A stretch of DNA of 64,000 bases from Cytobacillus gottheilii (lineage in GTDB: Bacteria; Bacillota; Bacilli; Bacillales; Cytobacillaceae), in NCBI RefSeq assembly GCF_001636345.1, contig NZ_KV440945.1, forward strand, positions 3,817,854 through 3,881,853. Direction: 5' to 3'. Both the position numbers and the translations under genes were made by a program. Within the stretch, counting starts at the first letter, position 1; each line of letters begins with the position of its first letter. The notes under the pieces were generated by a model, which saw nothing but the letters and a program-made list of their open reading frames with translations, searched no databases and was not told where the DNA came from. Of the stretch, positions 32,210 through 41,788 are shown in pieces.

Positions 32210-34633
32210 TTATAATTTAACTCTCTGTAATCGCAATGCGTTTAAGACAACAGATACGGAGCTGAATGCCATAGCTGCTCCTGCCACCCATGGTGCAAGC
32301 AAGCCGATTGCGGCAATTGGAATTCCAATTGTGTTGTAGGCAAATGCCCAGAATAGGTTTTGTTTAATATTGCGCATCGTTTTGCGGCTCATGAGAATCG
32401 CGTCCGCAATACTATTTAGATCTCCGCGAATAAGTGTGATATCGGCTGCTTCCATAGCTACATCCGTACCAGTGCCAATTGCCATCCCCACATCTGCTGT
32501 CGCAAGTGCTGGTGCGTCATTAATTCCATCTCCAACCATCGCTACTTTCTTTCCTTGCTCCTGCAGCTTTTTCACTTCATCTGCTTTGCCTTCAGGAAGC
32601 ACTTCAGCGATCACTGAATTGACGCCAACTTCTTTCCCGATTGCATCTGCTGTCCTCTGGTTATCACCTGTCATCATAATGACATTAATGCCCATATCCT
32701 GTAAGCGGCGAATAGCATGGCGGGAAGTATCTTTAATGGTATCTGCAACAGCTACTATTCCAGCGTACTGACCATTTATTGCAGCAAGCATTGCTGTTTT
32801 GCCGTCGCTTTCTAATTTTTCCATTGTTGATAGAACTGCTTTAACATCAACACCATACTGCTGCATAAGCTTCCGTGTACCAACGATTACAGCCTGACCT
32901 GAGATCGTCGCTTGCACACCATAGCCAGGAATGGCTTCGAAGTATTGAACATCTCCAAGTTCAATGCCTTTTTCCTGAATTCCTTGGACAATTGCTTCTG
33001 CCAATGGATGTTCAGATTGTTTTTCAGCTGTGCCAATATAGGATAAAAATTGTTCCTCATCCTGGCCTTCAGCTGTTAAAACATCCGTTAAAACCGGTTT
33101 CCCATGTGTGACAGTACCTGTTTTATCAACAACAACAGTATCAATGCCTTGGGTTTGCTCCAGGTGTTCTCCCCCTTTGAAAAGAATGCCGAATTCAGCT
33201 GCACGCCCGCTTCCTGCCATTATAGAAGTAGGCGTTGCTAACCCTAGTGCACATGGACAAGCAATAACGAGCACGGCAATTAATACTTCCAATGCCGGCG
33301 TAAACTCTCCAGGCTGAACCCAAATAATCCAAACAAGAAATGTCAGAATGGCAATCCCGACTACGATCGGAACAAATATGCCTGAAATTTGGTCGGCCAG
33401 ACGCTGAATCGGTGCTTTTGAACCTTGTGCATCTTCGACAACCTTGATAATTTGCGCTAATGCTGTATCTCGGCCCACTTTTGTTGCTGTCATTTTAATG
33501 AAACCATTTTTATTAATAGTAGAACCGTATAAAACATCACCTGTCTGTTTATCAACTGGCAGGCTTTCACCTGTCAGCATGGATTCATCTACAGCTGTTG
33601 TTCCTTCTAAAACTTCACCATCCACAGGAATCTTTTCTCCTGGTTTTACCAGGATGGTGTCGCCAATCACTACTTCGTCTAAAGGGACTTCTTTTTCTTC
33701 TCCTTCACGTAAAACGATCGCTGTTTTCGCTTGAAGCCCCATTAGTTTTTTGATTGCTTCAGATGAACGTCCTTTTGCTTTTGCTTCGAATAATTTTCCT
33801 AAAAGAATGAGTGTGATTAACACTGCACTTGTTTCAAAATAAAGATGCGGACCATGATGTTCTCCAACCGAAACAATCGCCTGATAGACACTATAGAAGT
33901 AAGCGGCTGATGTACCCATTACAACAAGTACATCCATATTGGCGCTTCCATTTCGAAGTGCTTTATAAGCACCAACGTAAAATTGCTTACCAATAATAAA
34001 TTGAACTGGTGTTGCTAATAGCATTTGGAACCATGGGTTCATCAATAAATCAGGTACATACATAAACGATGTAAATGAAAAGTGTCCGAACATCGTCCAA
34101 AGAAGAGGCAGTGATAGAGTGGCTGAGATAATGAATTTTCTCTGCTGACTTTTAATTGCCTGTTCCCGATGATCTACTTGTTCTTTCTTGTCATCTTTTT
34201 TTTGGTGTGCACCGTAACCCAGTTGCTCCACTTTCCCAATAATGTCTCCGATGCTTACTTCGGTTGGGTTAAATTCAACCGTAGCTTTTTCAAGTGCTAA
34301 GTTGACATTTGCTGAGGCAATGCCCTCCATTTTATTTAGTCCTTTTTCAATCCTGGAGGAGCATGCTGCACAGGTCATGCCTGTAATTTCGAATTCTGCT
34401 TTTTCTTTTACAACGCCATAGCCAAGTGCTTCTATTTTTTTCTCAAAATCTGCAGCACTTAATTTTGATGGATCATATTTAATGGAAGACTTTTCGAGAG
34501 CTAGGTTGACGTTTGCAGACTGTACACCCTCCATTTTGTTTAAACCTTTTTCAATCCGGGTCGCACATGCTGCACAGGTCATACCTGTAATTTGTATATT
34601 AGCTTCTTTGGCTTCATTGGCTAGAGAGCTCAT
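32210..34633 (-). CDS. copA: Copper-exporting P1B-type ATPase CopA
   Basis: The 807-residue protein starts with two heavy-metal-associated domains, each with GMTCAAC (CxxC at about 20-23 and 88-91), followed by eight membrane helices. The transport motif [10 protein letters not shown], the phosphorylation site DKTGTVT, TGD and [10 protein letters not shown] are all present. The C-terminal [20 protein letters not shown] is typical of Cu+ pumps. It exports Cu+ delivered by CopZ. Start ATG 34633 after GAGGTGAAAGG. A CsoR-type operator lies just upstream, besides that of csoR. Confidence 0.97.
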   Translation of the reverse strand: MSSLANEAKEANIQITGMTCAACATRIEKGLNKMEGVQSANVNLALEKSSIKYDPSKLSAADFEKKIEALGYGVVKEKAEFEITGMTCAACSSRIEKGLNKMEGIASANVNLALEKATVEFNPTEVSIGDIIGKVEQLGYGAHQKKDDKKEQVDHREQAIKSQQRKFIISATLSLPLLWTMFGHFSFTSFMYVPDLLMNPWFQMLLATPVQFIIGKQFYVGAYKALRNGSANMDVLVVMGTSAAYFYSVYQAIVSVGEHHGPHLYFETSAVLITLILLGKLFEAKAKGRSSEAIKKLMGLQAKTAIVLREGEEKEVPLDEVVIGDTILVKPGEKIPVDGEVLEGTTAVDESMLTGESLPVDKQTGDVLYGSTINKNGFIKMTATKVGRDTALAQIIKVVEDAQGSKAPIQRLADQISGIFVPIVVGIAILTFLVWIIWVQPGEFTPALEVLIAVLVIACPCALGLATPTSIMAGSGRAAEFGILFKGGEHLEQTQGIDTVVVDKTGTVTHGKPVLTDVLTAEGQDEEQFLSYIGTAEKQSEHPLAEAIVQGIQEKGIELGDVQYFEAIPGYGVQATISGQAVIVGTRKLMQQYGVDVKAVLSTMEKLESDGKTAMLAAINGQYAGIVAVADTIKDTSRHAIRRLQDMGINVIMMTGDNQRTADAIGKEVGVNSVIAEVLPEGKADEVKKLQEQGKKVAMVGDGINDAPALATADVGMAIGTGTDVAMEAADITLIRGDLNSIADAILMSRKTMRNIKQNLFWAFAYNTIGIPIAAIGLLAPWVAGAAMAFSSVSVVLNALRLQRVKL

Positions 34634-34647
34634 ACCTTTCACCTCAC

Positions 34648-34664
34648 ATACCTTATAGGGGTAT
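34648..34664. promoter_or_regulatory. CsoR-like operator upstream of copA
   Basis: ATACCTTATAGGGGTAT is an inverted repeat of the CsoR type (ATACC...GGGTAT). Confidence 0.7.
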
Positions 34665-34701
34665 ATATTTATTAAAATGAGAGAGTGCTATAGAAGCACT
34701 C

Positions 34702-34908
34702 TTATTCTACGTCATATCCTTGATCATCAATCGTCTCTTTAATTTTTTCAAGAGAAACTTGTGATTCATTATAAACAACTTCTACTTGCGCATCATCTAA
34801 TTTTACAGTTACTTGTTCAACACCAGTTAATTCACCAACACTGCCTTCTACCGCTTTTACACAATGTCCGCATGACATTCCTTGTACATTTAACGTTACA
34901 TTTTTCAT
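34702..34908 (-). CDS. copZ: Copper chaperone CopZ
   Basis: This 68-residue heavy-metal-associated domain has GMSCGHC, the Cu-binding CxxC at residues 13-16. It passes Cu+ to CopA, encoded 68 bp downstream. Length and sequence (MKNVTLNVQGMSCGHCVKAV) match Bacillus CopZ. Shine-Dalgarno GGAGAG. Confidence 0.96.
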   Translation of the reverse strand: MKNVTLNVQGMSCGHCVKAVEGSVGELTGVEQVTVKLDDAQVEVVYNESQVSLEKIKETIDDQGYDVE

Positions 34909-34947
34909 AAGTATTCTCTCCTTAACATGATGTTATATTTATCACTA

Positions 34948-34966
34948 TATACACTATAGGGGTATA
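34948..34966. promoter_or_regulatory. CsoR-like operator upstream of copZ
   Basis: TATACACTATAGGGGTATA resembles the CsoR half-site GGGGTAT with an imperfect opposite arm. Confidence 0.6.
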
Positions 34967-34987
34967 TATAAACCTAAAAAAATATAA

Positions 34988-35308
34988 TTATTTTTTCATT
35001 AACTTTTGAACGGTAACTACAAATTCATCTAATACCTCTAGATCGCCTTCTGAAAGCCGGTTAACTACACAGCCTTTTAGATGGCCTTCTAATAAAATCT
35101 TAGCTACACTATTCAGTGCCGATTGAGTCGCAGCTAGCTGTGTAATAACATCATCACAATAAACATCCTTCTCAATCATCCCTTTAATGCCTCGTATCTG
35201 ACCTTCAATGCGATTTAAGCGGGAAGTTAGATTCTTTTTAACCTCTTCAGAATGATGACTTCTTCGGTCAGAAATTATATGACCAGTATCACAACATGAA
35301 TTCACCAA
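34988..35308 (-). CDS. csoR: Copper-sensing repressor CsoR
   Basis: This 106-residue all-helical CsoR/RcnR protein has the Cu+ ligand set Cys51, His76, Cys80. Conserved LTSRLNRIEGQIRGIKGMIE is the first long helix (about 27-46). It represses the cop genes and is released by Cu+. The start is TTG 35308 or GTG 35305 behind AGGAGGG. A perfect CsoR-type palindrome lies 33 bp upstream of it, so it is likely autoregulated. Confidence 0.95.
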   Translation of the reverse strand: MVNSCCDTGHIISDRRSHHSEEVKKNLTSRLNRIEGQIRGIKGMIEKDVYCDDVITQLAATQSALNSVAKILLEGHLKGCVVNRLSEGDLEVLDEFVVTVQKLMKK

Positions 35309-35340
35309 TACTAATCCCTCCTAACTTATACTCAGAATAA

Positions 35341-35359
35341 CATACCCCTAAAGGGTATG
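35341..35359. promoter_or_regulatory. CsoR operator upstream of csoR
   Basis: CATACCCCTAAAGGGTATG is a near-perfect palindrome matching the CsoR consensus TACCCN4-GGGTA. Confidence 0.8.
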
Positions 35360-35373
35360 TAAAGAGAAGAATC

Positions 35374-35523
35374 TCAGTTATTATTTATACTTGTTTTCCA
35401 TATGGAAATGATGTTTTCTTCATCTACAATATAAATATCTGGACATACTAAGCCTGCTAAATACGGCGGTGCACCTATTCCAATTACCAGCCCTAAGAAA
35501 ATTGGATAATACAAGATCTCCAA
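35374..35523 (-). other. Possible small protein or gene remnant
   Basis: A 49-codon frame starting at TTG reads a plausible membrane segment (FLGLVIGIG) followed by APPYLAG and a charged end. No Shine-Dalgarno precedes it. A stem-loop (GGGAGA...TCTCCC at 35524-35561) lies directly upstream. It may be the decayed end of a gene. Confidence 0.25.
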
Positions 35524-35609
35524 GGGAGAGTGATAAATTATTGAAGTTTATCGTATCTCCCATTACTAGACAGGCTATTCTTCTCCCAATCCTGCCCTAC
35601 CAGATGAAG

Positions 35610-35810
35610 CAGTCACAATAAGCGGAGGTTTTACCCTTATTTCCAAAATTGATCTATTTTCCGGCGAAATAAGGGGAGGTTTTCCGGCTATGTTGAATAA
35701 GATCGCTCATTTGCACGTTTTTTGGTCAGTTAGTCGGAATATATCCGTCTATTTAGGCAGATTTTAAGTGATTTTACGATTTAAGCGGAATTCCTCCGCC
35801 TATTTTTCAT
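35610..35810. repeat. Degenerate array of GCGGA-type repeats
   Basis: About four copies of a motif such as AAGCGGAATTCCTCCGCC occur every 50-65 bp (near 35619, 35668, 35731 and 35780), in increasingly degraded form. Each is a partial inverted repeat GCGGA...TCCGC followed by TATTT. Together with 35374-35561 this accounts for most of the 759-bp gap. Confidence 0.55.
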
Positions 35811-36067
35811 TCTCACAATTTTTAAGAAAATCAATTTCGCACTATGCCTGTTGATTGAAATGAAAAAGTGATAGATGCCACTCTCTGCCCCTCCCCGCAG
35901 AAATCAACTTCTGCTCATTTATATGTTCACAGCGAAAACAGCCTATATTAAAGTTTTTAATTTTTCATCATTATTCTTTTATCAGCAGAAATCGTTAAAT
36001 CAGCCTGTATAGGAAATTTTTTCTTAGGCAAAATAAATGTGAATTTATAAGAAAGGCGGTTGGTGCC

Positions 36068-36925
36068 GTGTATTTTTATCGTGAAGATTTAATCAATATG
36101 ATTGTTCCTGATCGTCCAGATCCTTCTGCAGCAAAGGTTCTGCAGGAAGCACTTGGAGGACAATTTGGGGAAATGAGAACCATGATGCAGTTCTCTTTTC
36201 AAAGTGCAAATTTTAGAGGAAATGCAAAGCAGTATCGTGATCTAATCAGAGGTGTATTTCTAGAGGAACTCAGTCATATTGAGCTTGTACAGACTACTAT
36301 TAACCAGCTGCTGAATGAATCTGGAGGCGAGCTTCCAGGAAATCAAGCATCTGATGGGGCACCGCTTGACGATGTGATCCAATCTGGAGCAAACCCTCAT
36401 CATTATATTATGGGCGCAAAAGCATCACTGCCTGTTGATGCTGGCGGAAATCCGTGGAATGGCTCTTGGGTTTATGATCATGGAAATCTAGTTGCCAATC
36501 TTCTTAATAATGTTGTCCTCGAATCAACAGGTGTTCTGCAAAAATCACGCATTTATGAAATGAGCAGCAACAAAACATTAAGAGAAACAATCGCTTTCTT
36601 AATGGTCCGAGATAACGCTCATCAAAATGCTTTTGCTAAAGCTTTAGAAACATTAGGCGTTGATTGGGGCAAAACATTCCCTGTTCCTAACTACGACCTA
36701 AATAAATATCCTGAATGCCGCAAATATGTGGATATGGGCTTCCACAATGCTCAATTTAATTTCCGTCTTGATCAAACAAGAATCGGTGAAGTTTTTTCTG
36801 GCACAACGCCAAGCAGAAATGGCGGAGAACTTGCAGTAACTGAACCGCCTAAAGGTTATCCAGTTCCTGAGCTTCCAGATATGCCAAATGAGCATGCACC
36901 TGGTTTACATGATTTAAATAATTAA
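36068..36925 (+). CDS. Manganese catalase
   Basis: This 285-residue non-heme catalase has the di-manganese ligands Glu35 (GQFGEMRTMMQFSFQS) and the pair Glu67/His70 (FLEELSHIEL), with the second set in NVVLESTG and DNAHQNAF. It splits hydrogen peroxide in the cytoplasm or, in spore formers, the coat (CotJC is a relative). The C-terminus is Pro-rich (PVPELPDMPNEHAPGLHD). Start GTG 36068 after AAAGGCGG. Monocistronic with its own terminator. Confidence 0.93.
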   Translation: MYFYREDLINMIVPDRPDPSAAKVLQEALGGQFGEMRTMMQFSFQSANFRGNAKQYRDLIRGVFLEELSHIELVQTTINQLLNESGGELPGNQASDGAPLDDVIQSGANPHHYIMGAKASLPVDAGGNPWNGSWVYDHGNLVANLLNNVVLESTGVLQKSRIYEMSSNKTLRETIAFLMVRDNAHQNAFAKALETLGVDWGKTFPVPNYDLNKYPECRKYVDMGFHNAQFNFRLDQTRIGEVFSGTTPSRNGGELAVTEPPKGYPVPELPDMPNEHAPGLHDLNN

Positions 36926-36942
36926 TACATTTGCAAATCATA

Positions 36943-36980
36943 AAGAGGCCTCCAAAAGCAAAACACTTGGACAGCCTCTT
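36943..36980. terminator. Terminator between manganese catalase and hydrolase genes
   Basis: AAAGAGGC...TCCAA pairs with TTGG...GCCTCTT around an A-rich loop, in a convergent gap. Confidence 0.75.
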
Positions 36981-36983
36981 CAT

Positions 36984-37949
36984 TTATTTCTGCATTAAGA
37001 GGATTTCATCTTTAAAGATTTCCATGAATGCTTCTTGTTCCTCTAAAAAGGGTGAATGTGCAGAGTTTTCAAACGTATACATTTTTTTATAAGGTGCAGT
37101 GATGCTATCAAAAAACCGCTTCGCTTCTTTATAAGAGGTTTGATAATCGTATTTTCCCTGCACAACGTATACCGGAATTTTAAACTCATGTGCTAGTTCG
37201 GCCACATCAAGCTTCGCCAGCTGTTCTGCAAATGCCTCATAGCTCATAAAAATCCCCTTTGGAATATTCAGCTTTTCTATCCAGGTATACCTTCTGCACG
37301 AAAACAATTCTAACAAGCTTTTCATTTGTGAATAATCAGCTCTCTTCATTCCTCCTCCGTATTTGATTAAATAACGGCTGAACACCTTCCGATACTGATT
37401 ATCCTTATAAAAATGCTCATCAATCTGCACCTTTCGAATTTCCTCTTCAGCCTTTTGGTCGCCTCTCTCAATTGCCGTTTGCAAGAGGAATTCCACAGTA
37501 TCTGCATTTGATTGCAGATGCCTTCCCATTTGTCCCGCACCAATATAGGCAATAAAGTGCTCTGGGTAAGTGCTGGCTAAAATAGAGCCTATTAACGTTC
37601 CCCAAGAATGTCCGAACAAATAGATTTTCTCTTTTTTATATTCCCTTTTTAAAAAAGCGGTGACGACTAGTGCATCTTGAACAAATCGTTCAATCGTCAA
37701 TTTTCCCTGCGTTTTTGAATTGTAAGACATGCCCGCTGCCCGCTGATCCCAGTAGCATACCGTTACATAGTCACTCCAATTTAAACCTGCAGATTGGATC
37801 ATTGGATATTGCGGATAGCCTGGCCCTCCGTGCAGATACAGCATAACTGGGTGATCGGGACTGGTACCTTCGATAAACATGCCGTGTTTGTGCCCATCTA
37901 TTGTGAGGTATTCTTTTCTACAAAAACGTTTTGATGCTAATTTATTCAT
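36984..37949 (-). CDS. Alpha/beta hydrolase, proline iminopeptidase-like (S33)
   Basis: Of 321 residues. The S33 signature blocks are complete: LHGGPG near 39-44, VCYWDQRAAGMS near 63-74 and the nucleophile elbow GHSWGT near 112-117. The acid and base are probably in GKYDYQTS and NSAHSPF. It is cytoplasmic with no signal peptide. S33 members cleave N-terminal proline or act as esterases; the substrate is not evident. The following small membrane protein gene is 25 bp upstream. Confidence 0.88.
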   Translation of the reverse strand: MNKLASKRFCRKEYLTIDGHKHGMFIEGTSPDHPVMLYLHGGPGYPQYPMIQSAGLNWSDYVTVCYWDQRAAGMSYNSKTQGKLTIERFVQDALVVTAFLKREYKKEKIYLFGHSWGTLIGSILASTYPEHFIAYIGAGQMGRHLQSNADTVEFLLQTAIERGDQKAEEEIRKVQIDEHFYKDNQYRKVFSRYLIKYGGGMKRADYSQMKSLLELFSCRRYTWIEKLNIPKGIFMSYEAFAEQLAKLDVAELAHEFKIPVYVVQGKYDYQTSYKEAKRFFDSITAPYKKMYTFENSAHSPFLEEQEAFMEIFKDEILLMQK

Positions 37950-37973
37950 ACAGACACCGCCTATCTGAAAGTT

Positions 37974-38351
37974 TTATAATAGAGCAATCCAGAAACATAA
38001 GATACACGCTGCAGCAGATAAAGGGGTCATGACGTATTTCTCTTTTTTACTAACAGAGAACAAATTTGCAATCGAGTTTAATGCTAAAAAAATGGCAATG
38101 ATCCAAACAAACACATGTGTTGAAAAAGGCAAAATACTTTCTAAAACAGATGCATGCTGTAAAAAAATCCATGCAAATAAAAATAAAATGACGGCATTTC
38201 CTATACTTACAAAACGCAATTTTTTCGGCAGGACCTTATGAAAGCCTCCAAGCGCAAATTCTCCTAACGGAAAACCAAGTGCCAGCAGCACCTGAAAAAT
38301 AGCGATCAAGAGAAAAATAACTGCAGCAGTTATGGATAAAACAGTAACCAC
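37974..38351 (-). CDS. Four-helix membrane protein of unknown function
   Basis: This 125-residue protein has four membrane segments (about 4-27, 44-64, 76-96 and 105-124) and a conserved-looking cytosolic loop FHKVLPKKLRF. Such small proteins are common in Bacillaceae next to unrelated genes. Start GTG 38351 behind AGGAGG. Encoded 25 bp upstream of the hydrolase, so probably cotranscribed. Confidence 0.75.
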   Translation of the reverse strand: MVTVLSITAAVIFLLIAIFQVLLALGFPLGEFALGGFHKVLPKKLRFVSIGNAVILFLFAWIFLQHASVLESILPFSTHVFVWIIAIFLALNSIANLFSVSKKEKYVMTPLSAAACILCFWIALL

Positions 38352-38505
38352 TAACTGAACACCTCCTACCGTAACTTATACGTTTAAGCAGAGGTTCATG
38401 ACTGATTTTTTGTTATGTTATTCTCATAAGGACTTATTTTCCTTTATTGTTTTTAAATATTCTAATGTACAATCATAAAAAGTATTGAGAGTGGAGTGAT
38501 GATCG

Positions 38506-39588
38506 ATGAATATCAAGGATAAGGCAAAGCAGCTTCCCTCTTCTCCAGGTGTATATTTAATGAAAGATTCATCGGATCATATTATATATGTGGGAAAATC
38601 AAAAAGTTTAAAAAGCAGAGTGCAATCTTATATGAATCACTCTAAGAATCATACAAAAAAAGTTGAGAGATTAGTTGACCACTTAACAGACTTTGACTAT
38701 ATCTTAACGGATACTGAATTCGAGGCTTTCATGCTTGAGTGTGAACTAATTAAGGAACTAAAGCCAAGCTATAACAGAAAGATGAAAACACCTAAATCTT
38801 ACTCTTATCTAAAAATTCAACGGGATACACACTCCCCGTCTATTAAGCTGACAAACACAAAAAAAATTGACGATGGCTCCCTTTACTTTGGACCTTATAC
38901 CGGCCAAAGAACGATAGAAAATGCATTAAACGGGATGAAGCTATTTTATAAAATTGATTGTAATCACCCAATGAATCATCGTACACCCTGCTTTAACTAT
39001 ACAATTGGCAAGTGTATAGGGATTTGTTTTAAAAGCTCAGCAATGGAGGAATACCGGAGGATTCTAGATAAAATCTTAGATTTACTTCATGGAGCAGATA
39101 CGAAGATCCTTCATGAGATGGAAGAAAAGATGATTGAAGCGGCGGGAGACTTTCACTTTGAAATGGCTGCAGAGATTAAAACATGGCTGAAATCTGCAGA
39201 GATTCTATATAAAAAAGGACAGGTTCTCCAATTCACAAACGAAAACAACTATATTCTCGTAATGGAGTACTTAGAAGAAAACAAGATGAAACTGTTTTTA
39301 ATCAGGAGAAATAAAGTGCTGTACAAACAGAGATATGACTTAAGAGAAGAACATCTTAAACAGTTGATCCTGACCCATCTTCATCCTTATTTAAAAACAG
39401 GATCACTGCCACCGACGGAAATCAATCAGGATGAGCTGGATGAAGCGCAGATTATCTACAGTTATTTGAATAGCAATGCCTGTGAATATGTCATTATCCC
39501 TGAGCAGAAGCTGTATGGCGGAAAGGATAATGTCATTGAGCAGGCCGTTAATGATTTGCTGGATTCCAAGACAACGGAAGTGATCTAG
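38506..39588 (+). CDS. Half-length UvrC-like GIY-YIG nuclease (Cho-like)
   Basis: Of 360 residues. A GIY-YIG domain (about 10-95) reads SSPGVYLMKD then IIYVGKSKSLKSRV and keeps the catalytic Glu in LECELIKELKPSYN. A UvrC-type Cys region (CFNYTIGKCIGIC near 164-176) and a UVR-like coiled coil (about 200-235, FHFEMAAEIKTWL) follow. The C-terminal RNase-H and helix-hairpin-helix domains of UvrC (about 600 residues) are absent, so it can only make the 3' incision, as E. coli Cho does. Monocistronic; good GTGGAGTG Shine-Dalgarno. Confidence 0.88.
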   Translation: MNIKDKAKQLPSSPGVYLMKDSSDHIIYVGKSKSLKSRVQSYMNHSKNHTKKVERLVDHLTDFDYILTDTEFEAFMLECELIKELKPSYNRKMKTPKSYSYLKIQRDTHSPSIKLTNTKKIDDGSLYFGPYTGQRTIENALNGMKLFYKIDCNHPMNHRTPCFNYTIGKCIGICFKSSAMEEYRRILDKILDLLHGADTKILHEMEEKMIEAAGDFHFEMAAEIKTWLKSAEILYKKGQVLQFTNENNYILVMEYLEENKMKLFLIRRNKVLYKQRYDLREEHLKQLILTHLHPYLKTGSLPPTEINQDELDEAQIIYSYLNSNACEYVIIPEQKLYGGKDNVIEQAVNDLLDSKTTEVI

Positions 39589-39607
39589 TTTATTTTTATT
39601 GCAGTAA

Positions 39608-39730
39608 TAAGTGATTTCCACTGCATTGGTACTCGCTTTCCGGCGTACGGGAGAGGGGCCTAATTTGGTCCATCTCCCTACCCTCCTTAGCAGGAGTCTC
39701 GCACCATTACATTGCAGTCAGTGAGCAAAG
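39608..39730. repeat. Bacillaceae-type interspersed repeat, degenerate copy 2 (opposite orientation)
   Basis: CTCGCTTTCCGGCG and GCAGGAGTCTCGCACC correspond to the reverse complement of blocks in the 30.3-kb copy. It fills the gap between convergent genes. Confidence 0.6.
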
Positions 39731-39758
39731 TGTCAATGCTTTACCCCAATTCACTTAA

Positions 39759-40358
39759 TTATACTAGATGATCCTGCTTATTAAGAAACTTAATGATTCT
39801 TCCTCTTTCGCTGATCTCTACAAGGTGCATGCCTGTATCACCGGTATAAAATATAGCCTCACTATTAATTGGCAGATTTAAAAACGCCTTGAAGAAATTA
39901 GAAATAAAGCCTCCATGTGATACGACAGCGATCCTTCCGTATTGCTTATAATCATGAATGATCTTATGAAATATCCTTTCGACTCTTAAACGGAAGTCCA
40001 ATTCCGATTCTCCTTCCGGAATCGGCACATGAAGAGGACGACCGCCTTTTGGCAAAGGATATTTGATCATTGCTTCTTTTCTAGGGAGTCCTGCTAACAC
40101 TCCATTATGAAGCTCCATTAGATCCTCCTCTTCAATTAATTCACATCTGATTGCCTCTTGCAGAATACCAGCAGTTTTTTTCGCTCTCTTCAATGGACTG
40201 GCAAGAATGATCTCCGGTTTATAATGTTCTTTCACAAACTGAGCCATTTTTCGTGCTTGTTCTTCCCCTATTTCAGTTAAAGAGAAATCTGCTCTTCCTT
40301 CGTGAACATCAAGTATATCTGCTTCTGATTGGCCATGCCTAATCAATAATAATTCCAC
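39759..40358 (-). CDS. Histidine phosphatase family protein (phosphoglycerate mutase-like)
   Basis: The catalytic RHGQSEAD lies at the extreme N-terminus, with the second His in VVSHGGFISNFF near 154-165 and the family acid motif LMELHNG. This places it among broad-specificity phosphatases of the PhoE/CobC type. The substrate is unknown. Start GTG 40358 behind AGGAGG; the frame runs to 40388 without a ribosome binding site. About 199 residues. Confidence 0.87.
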   Translation of the reverse strand: MELLLIRHGQSEADILDVHEGRADFSLTEIGEEQARKMAQFVKEHYKPEIILASPLKRAKKTAGILQEAIRCELIEEEDLMELHNGVLAGLPRKEAMIKYPLPKGGRPLHVPIPEGESELDFRLRVERIFHKIIHDYKQYGRIAVVSHGGFISNFFKAFLNLPINSEAIFYTGDTGMHLVEISERGRIIKFLNKQDHLV

Positions 40359-40420
40359 ACGATACGCCTCCTCATCCAGTTTTTTCATAAACTACATTTA
40401 GTCCTCTACACGCATCTTCT

Positions 40421-40451
40421 AAAAAAGACCGAATCCAAATAGGATTCAGCC
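40421..40451 (-). terminator. Intrinsic terminator of the yitT-like gene
   Basis: A 10-bp stem GGCTGAATCC/GGATTCGGTC (with wobbles) and a 5-base loop are followed by TTTTTT on the minus strand. Confidence 0.85.
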
Positions 40452-40487
40452 TCAATTTATGCTGCAATGATGTATCAGCTAAGGACA

Positions 40488-41366
40488 TTAATGAATATCA
40501 CGTTTTTTAAAGTTACCGCCCTTTACTTCGGCCACATCGTATACAGCTACGAAAGAATTTGGATCGATTTCATTGATGATTTCTTTCATTTTACTATCTT
40601 CTAAGCGGTTCACAATACACGTAATTTCTTTAAATTTTTCATTTGTATAACCGCCCTGCACTTCATTGTAAGTAGAACTGCGGCCTAAACGGTCGCGAAT
40701 CGTTTCAACCATAATTTCCGGTTTACTTGTAAGAATTTTATACGTTTTTGAACCGCTTAATCCTTCTTCAACAGCGTGAATAACTTTAGAAGCTATGTAA
40801 TAAGCGATGGCGGAAAGGAAAGCACCTTGAAGGCCAAAGACGAATGAAACAACAATAAAAACAAACATATTTAAGAATAAAATAAGGTCACTTGTACCAA
40901 ACGGCAATTTCCTGGACAGCAAAACAGCCAGCATATCAATGCCATCCAATGCTCCCCCATTTCTTAAAGCCAGTCCCATCCCAAAACCAATCACAATACC
41001 GCCAATTACCGTTACAAGCAGTGTATCTCCTTCAATGATCGGTGTAATATGATGCATTAGAACGGTACTGACTGCCAATGAAGCAATCCCAATAACAGAA
41101 TAAATGGCAAAGCTTTTGCCGATTTGTTTGTAGCCCAGAAAGACAAATGGAATATTTAACACGGCAATTAAAACGCCCAAGGGAATGCCGATCAGCTGTG
41201 ATCCAACGATACTAAGACCTGTAATCCCGCCGTCAGACACAGAGTTTGGTATCAAAATGGCCTCTAATCCGTATGCCGTTATAAAGCCCCCGATAATAAC
41301 AGCTAATCCCCTTAAAATTTTCTTAACTAAATTACTTTTCTTCTCTGAAGTCATTTTTTTGCTCAT
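40488..41366 (-). CDS. yitT: YitT family membrane protein
   Basis: This protein has five to six membrane helices in residues about 15-205 (GFITAYGLEAILIPN, DGGITGLS, NGGALDGIDMLAVLL) and a soluble C-terminal DUF2179 domain (about 210-285, GGYTNEKFKEITCIVNRLE). YitT proteins are widespread in Firmicutes and their transport role is unproven. Start ATG 41366 after AAAGGATAA; the frame to 41390 is less likely. Several yitT paralogues usually exist per genome, so the symbol denotes the family. Confidence 0.88.
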   Translation of the reverse strand: MSKKMTSEKKSNLVKKILRGLAVIIGGFITAYGLEAILIPNSVSDGGITGLSIVGSQLIGIPLGVLIAVLNIPFVFLGYKQIGKSFAIYSVIGIASLAVSTVLMHHITPIIEGDTLLVTVIGGIVIGFGMGLALRNGGALDGIDMLAVLLSRKLPFGTSDLILFLNMFVFIVVSFVFGLQGAFLSAIAYYIASKVIHAVEEGLSGSKTYKILTSKPEIMVETIRDRLGRSSTYNEVQGGYTNEKFKEITCIVNRLEDSKMKEIINEIDPNSFVAVYDVAEVKGGNFKKRDIH

Positions 41367-41578
41367 TGAATTATCCTTTCTCATCTTCATTCTCTTTTTA
41401 CTTTACACATTTTTATTTCGTTTTGCTAGCTGTTTTCGTTGTGGGAATTAAAAGGGGCACTTATGAGAAGGCCAGTGATGGGAAGTTTTCGAAGCGGATG
41501 TATGTTTATCTTGTGTTATTTATTTAGCGAAAAAAAAGCATCCTTTATGAATATTCAAGCAAACTCGACCAATCTTTA

Positions 41579-41788
41579 TCAAATGAACAACTCATTTTCC
41601 GATTTAAAGCTCATTACTTTTTTTAAAAGATCCTGAAGAACAGCTGAAAAAAGGAGAATTACTATTGTTAAAAAGAGAATGGCTAGACCTATTAATGCCA
41701 CACCTGGATGCAGTGCATTTTGCATTACAAGAAAGAGCATTCCGATTACATAAATTATGATAATAGAACCTGCACAGTGTTTAATCAT
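41579..41788 (-). CDS. Small two-helix membrane protein
   Basis: This 69-residue protein has two hydrophobic helices (about 5-25 and 30-52) and an amphipathic tail. The ribosome binding site is weak (TTAGGC). It may be real because the composition is typical of small membrane proteins, but I have no family support. Confidence 0.45.
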   Translation of the reverse strand: MIKHCAGSIIIIYVIGMLFLVMQNALHPGVALIGLAILFLTIVILLFSAVLQDLLKKVMSFKSENELFI

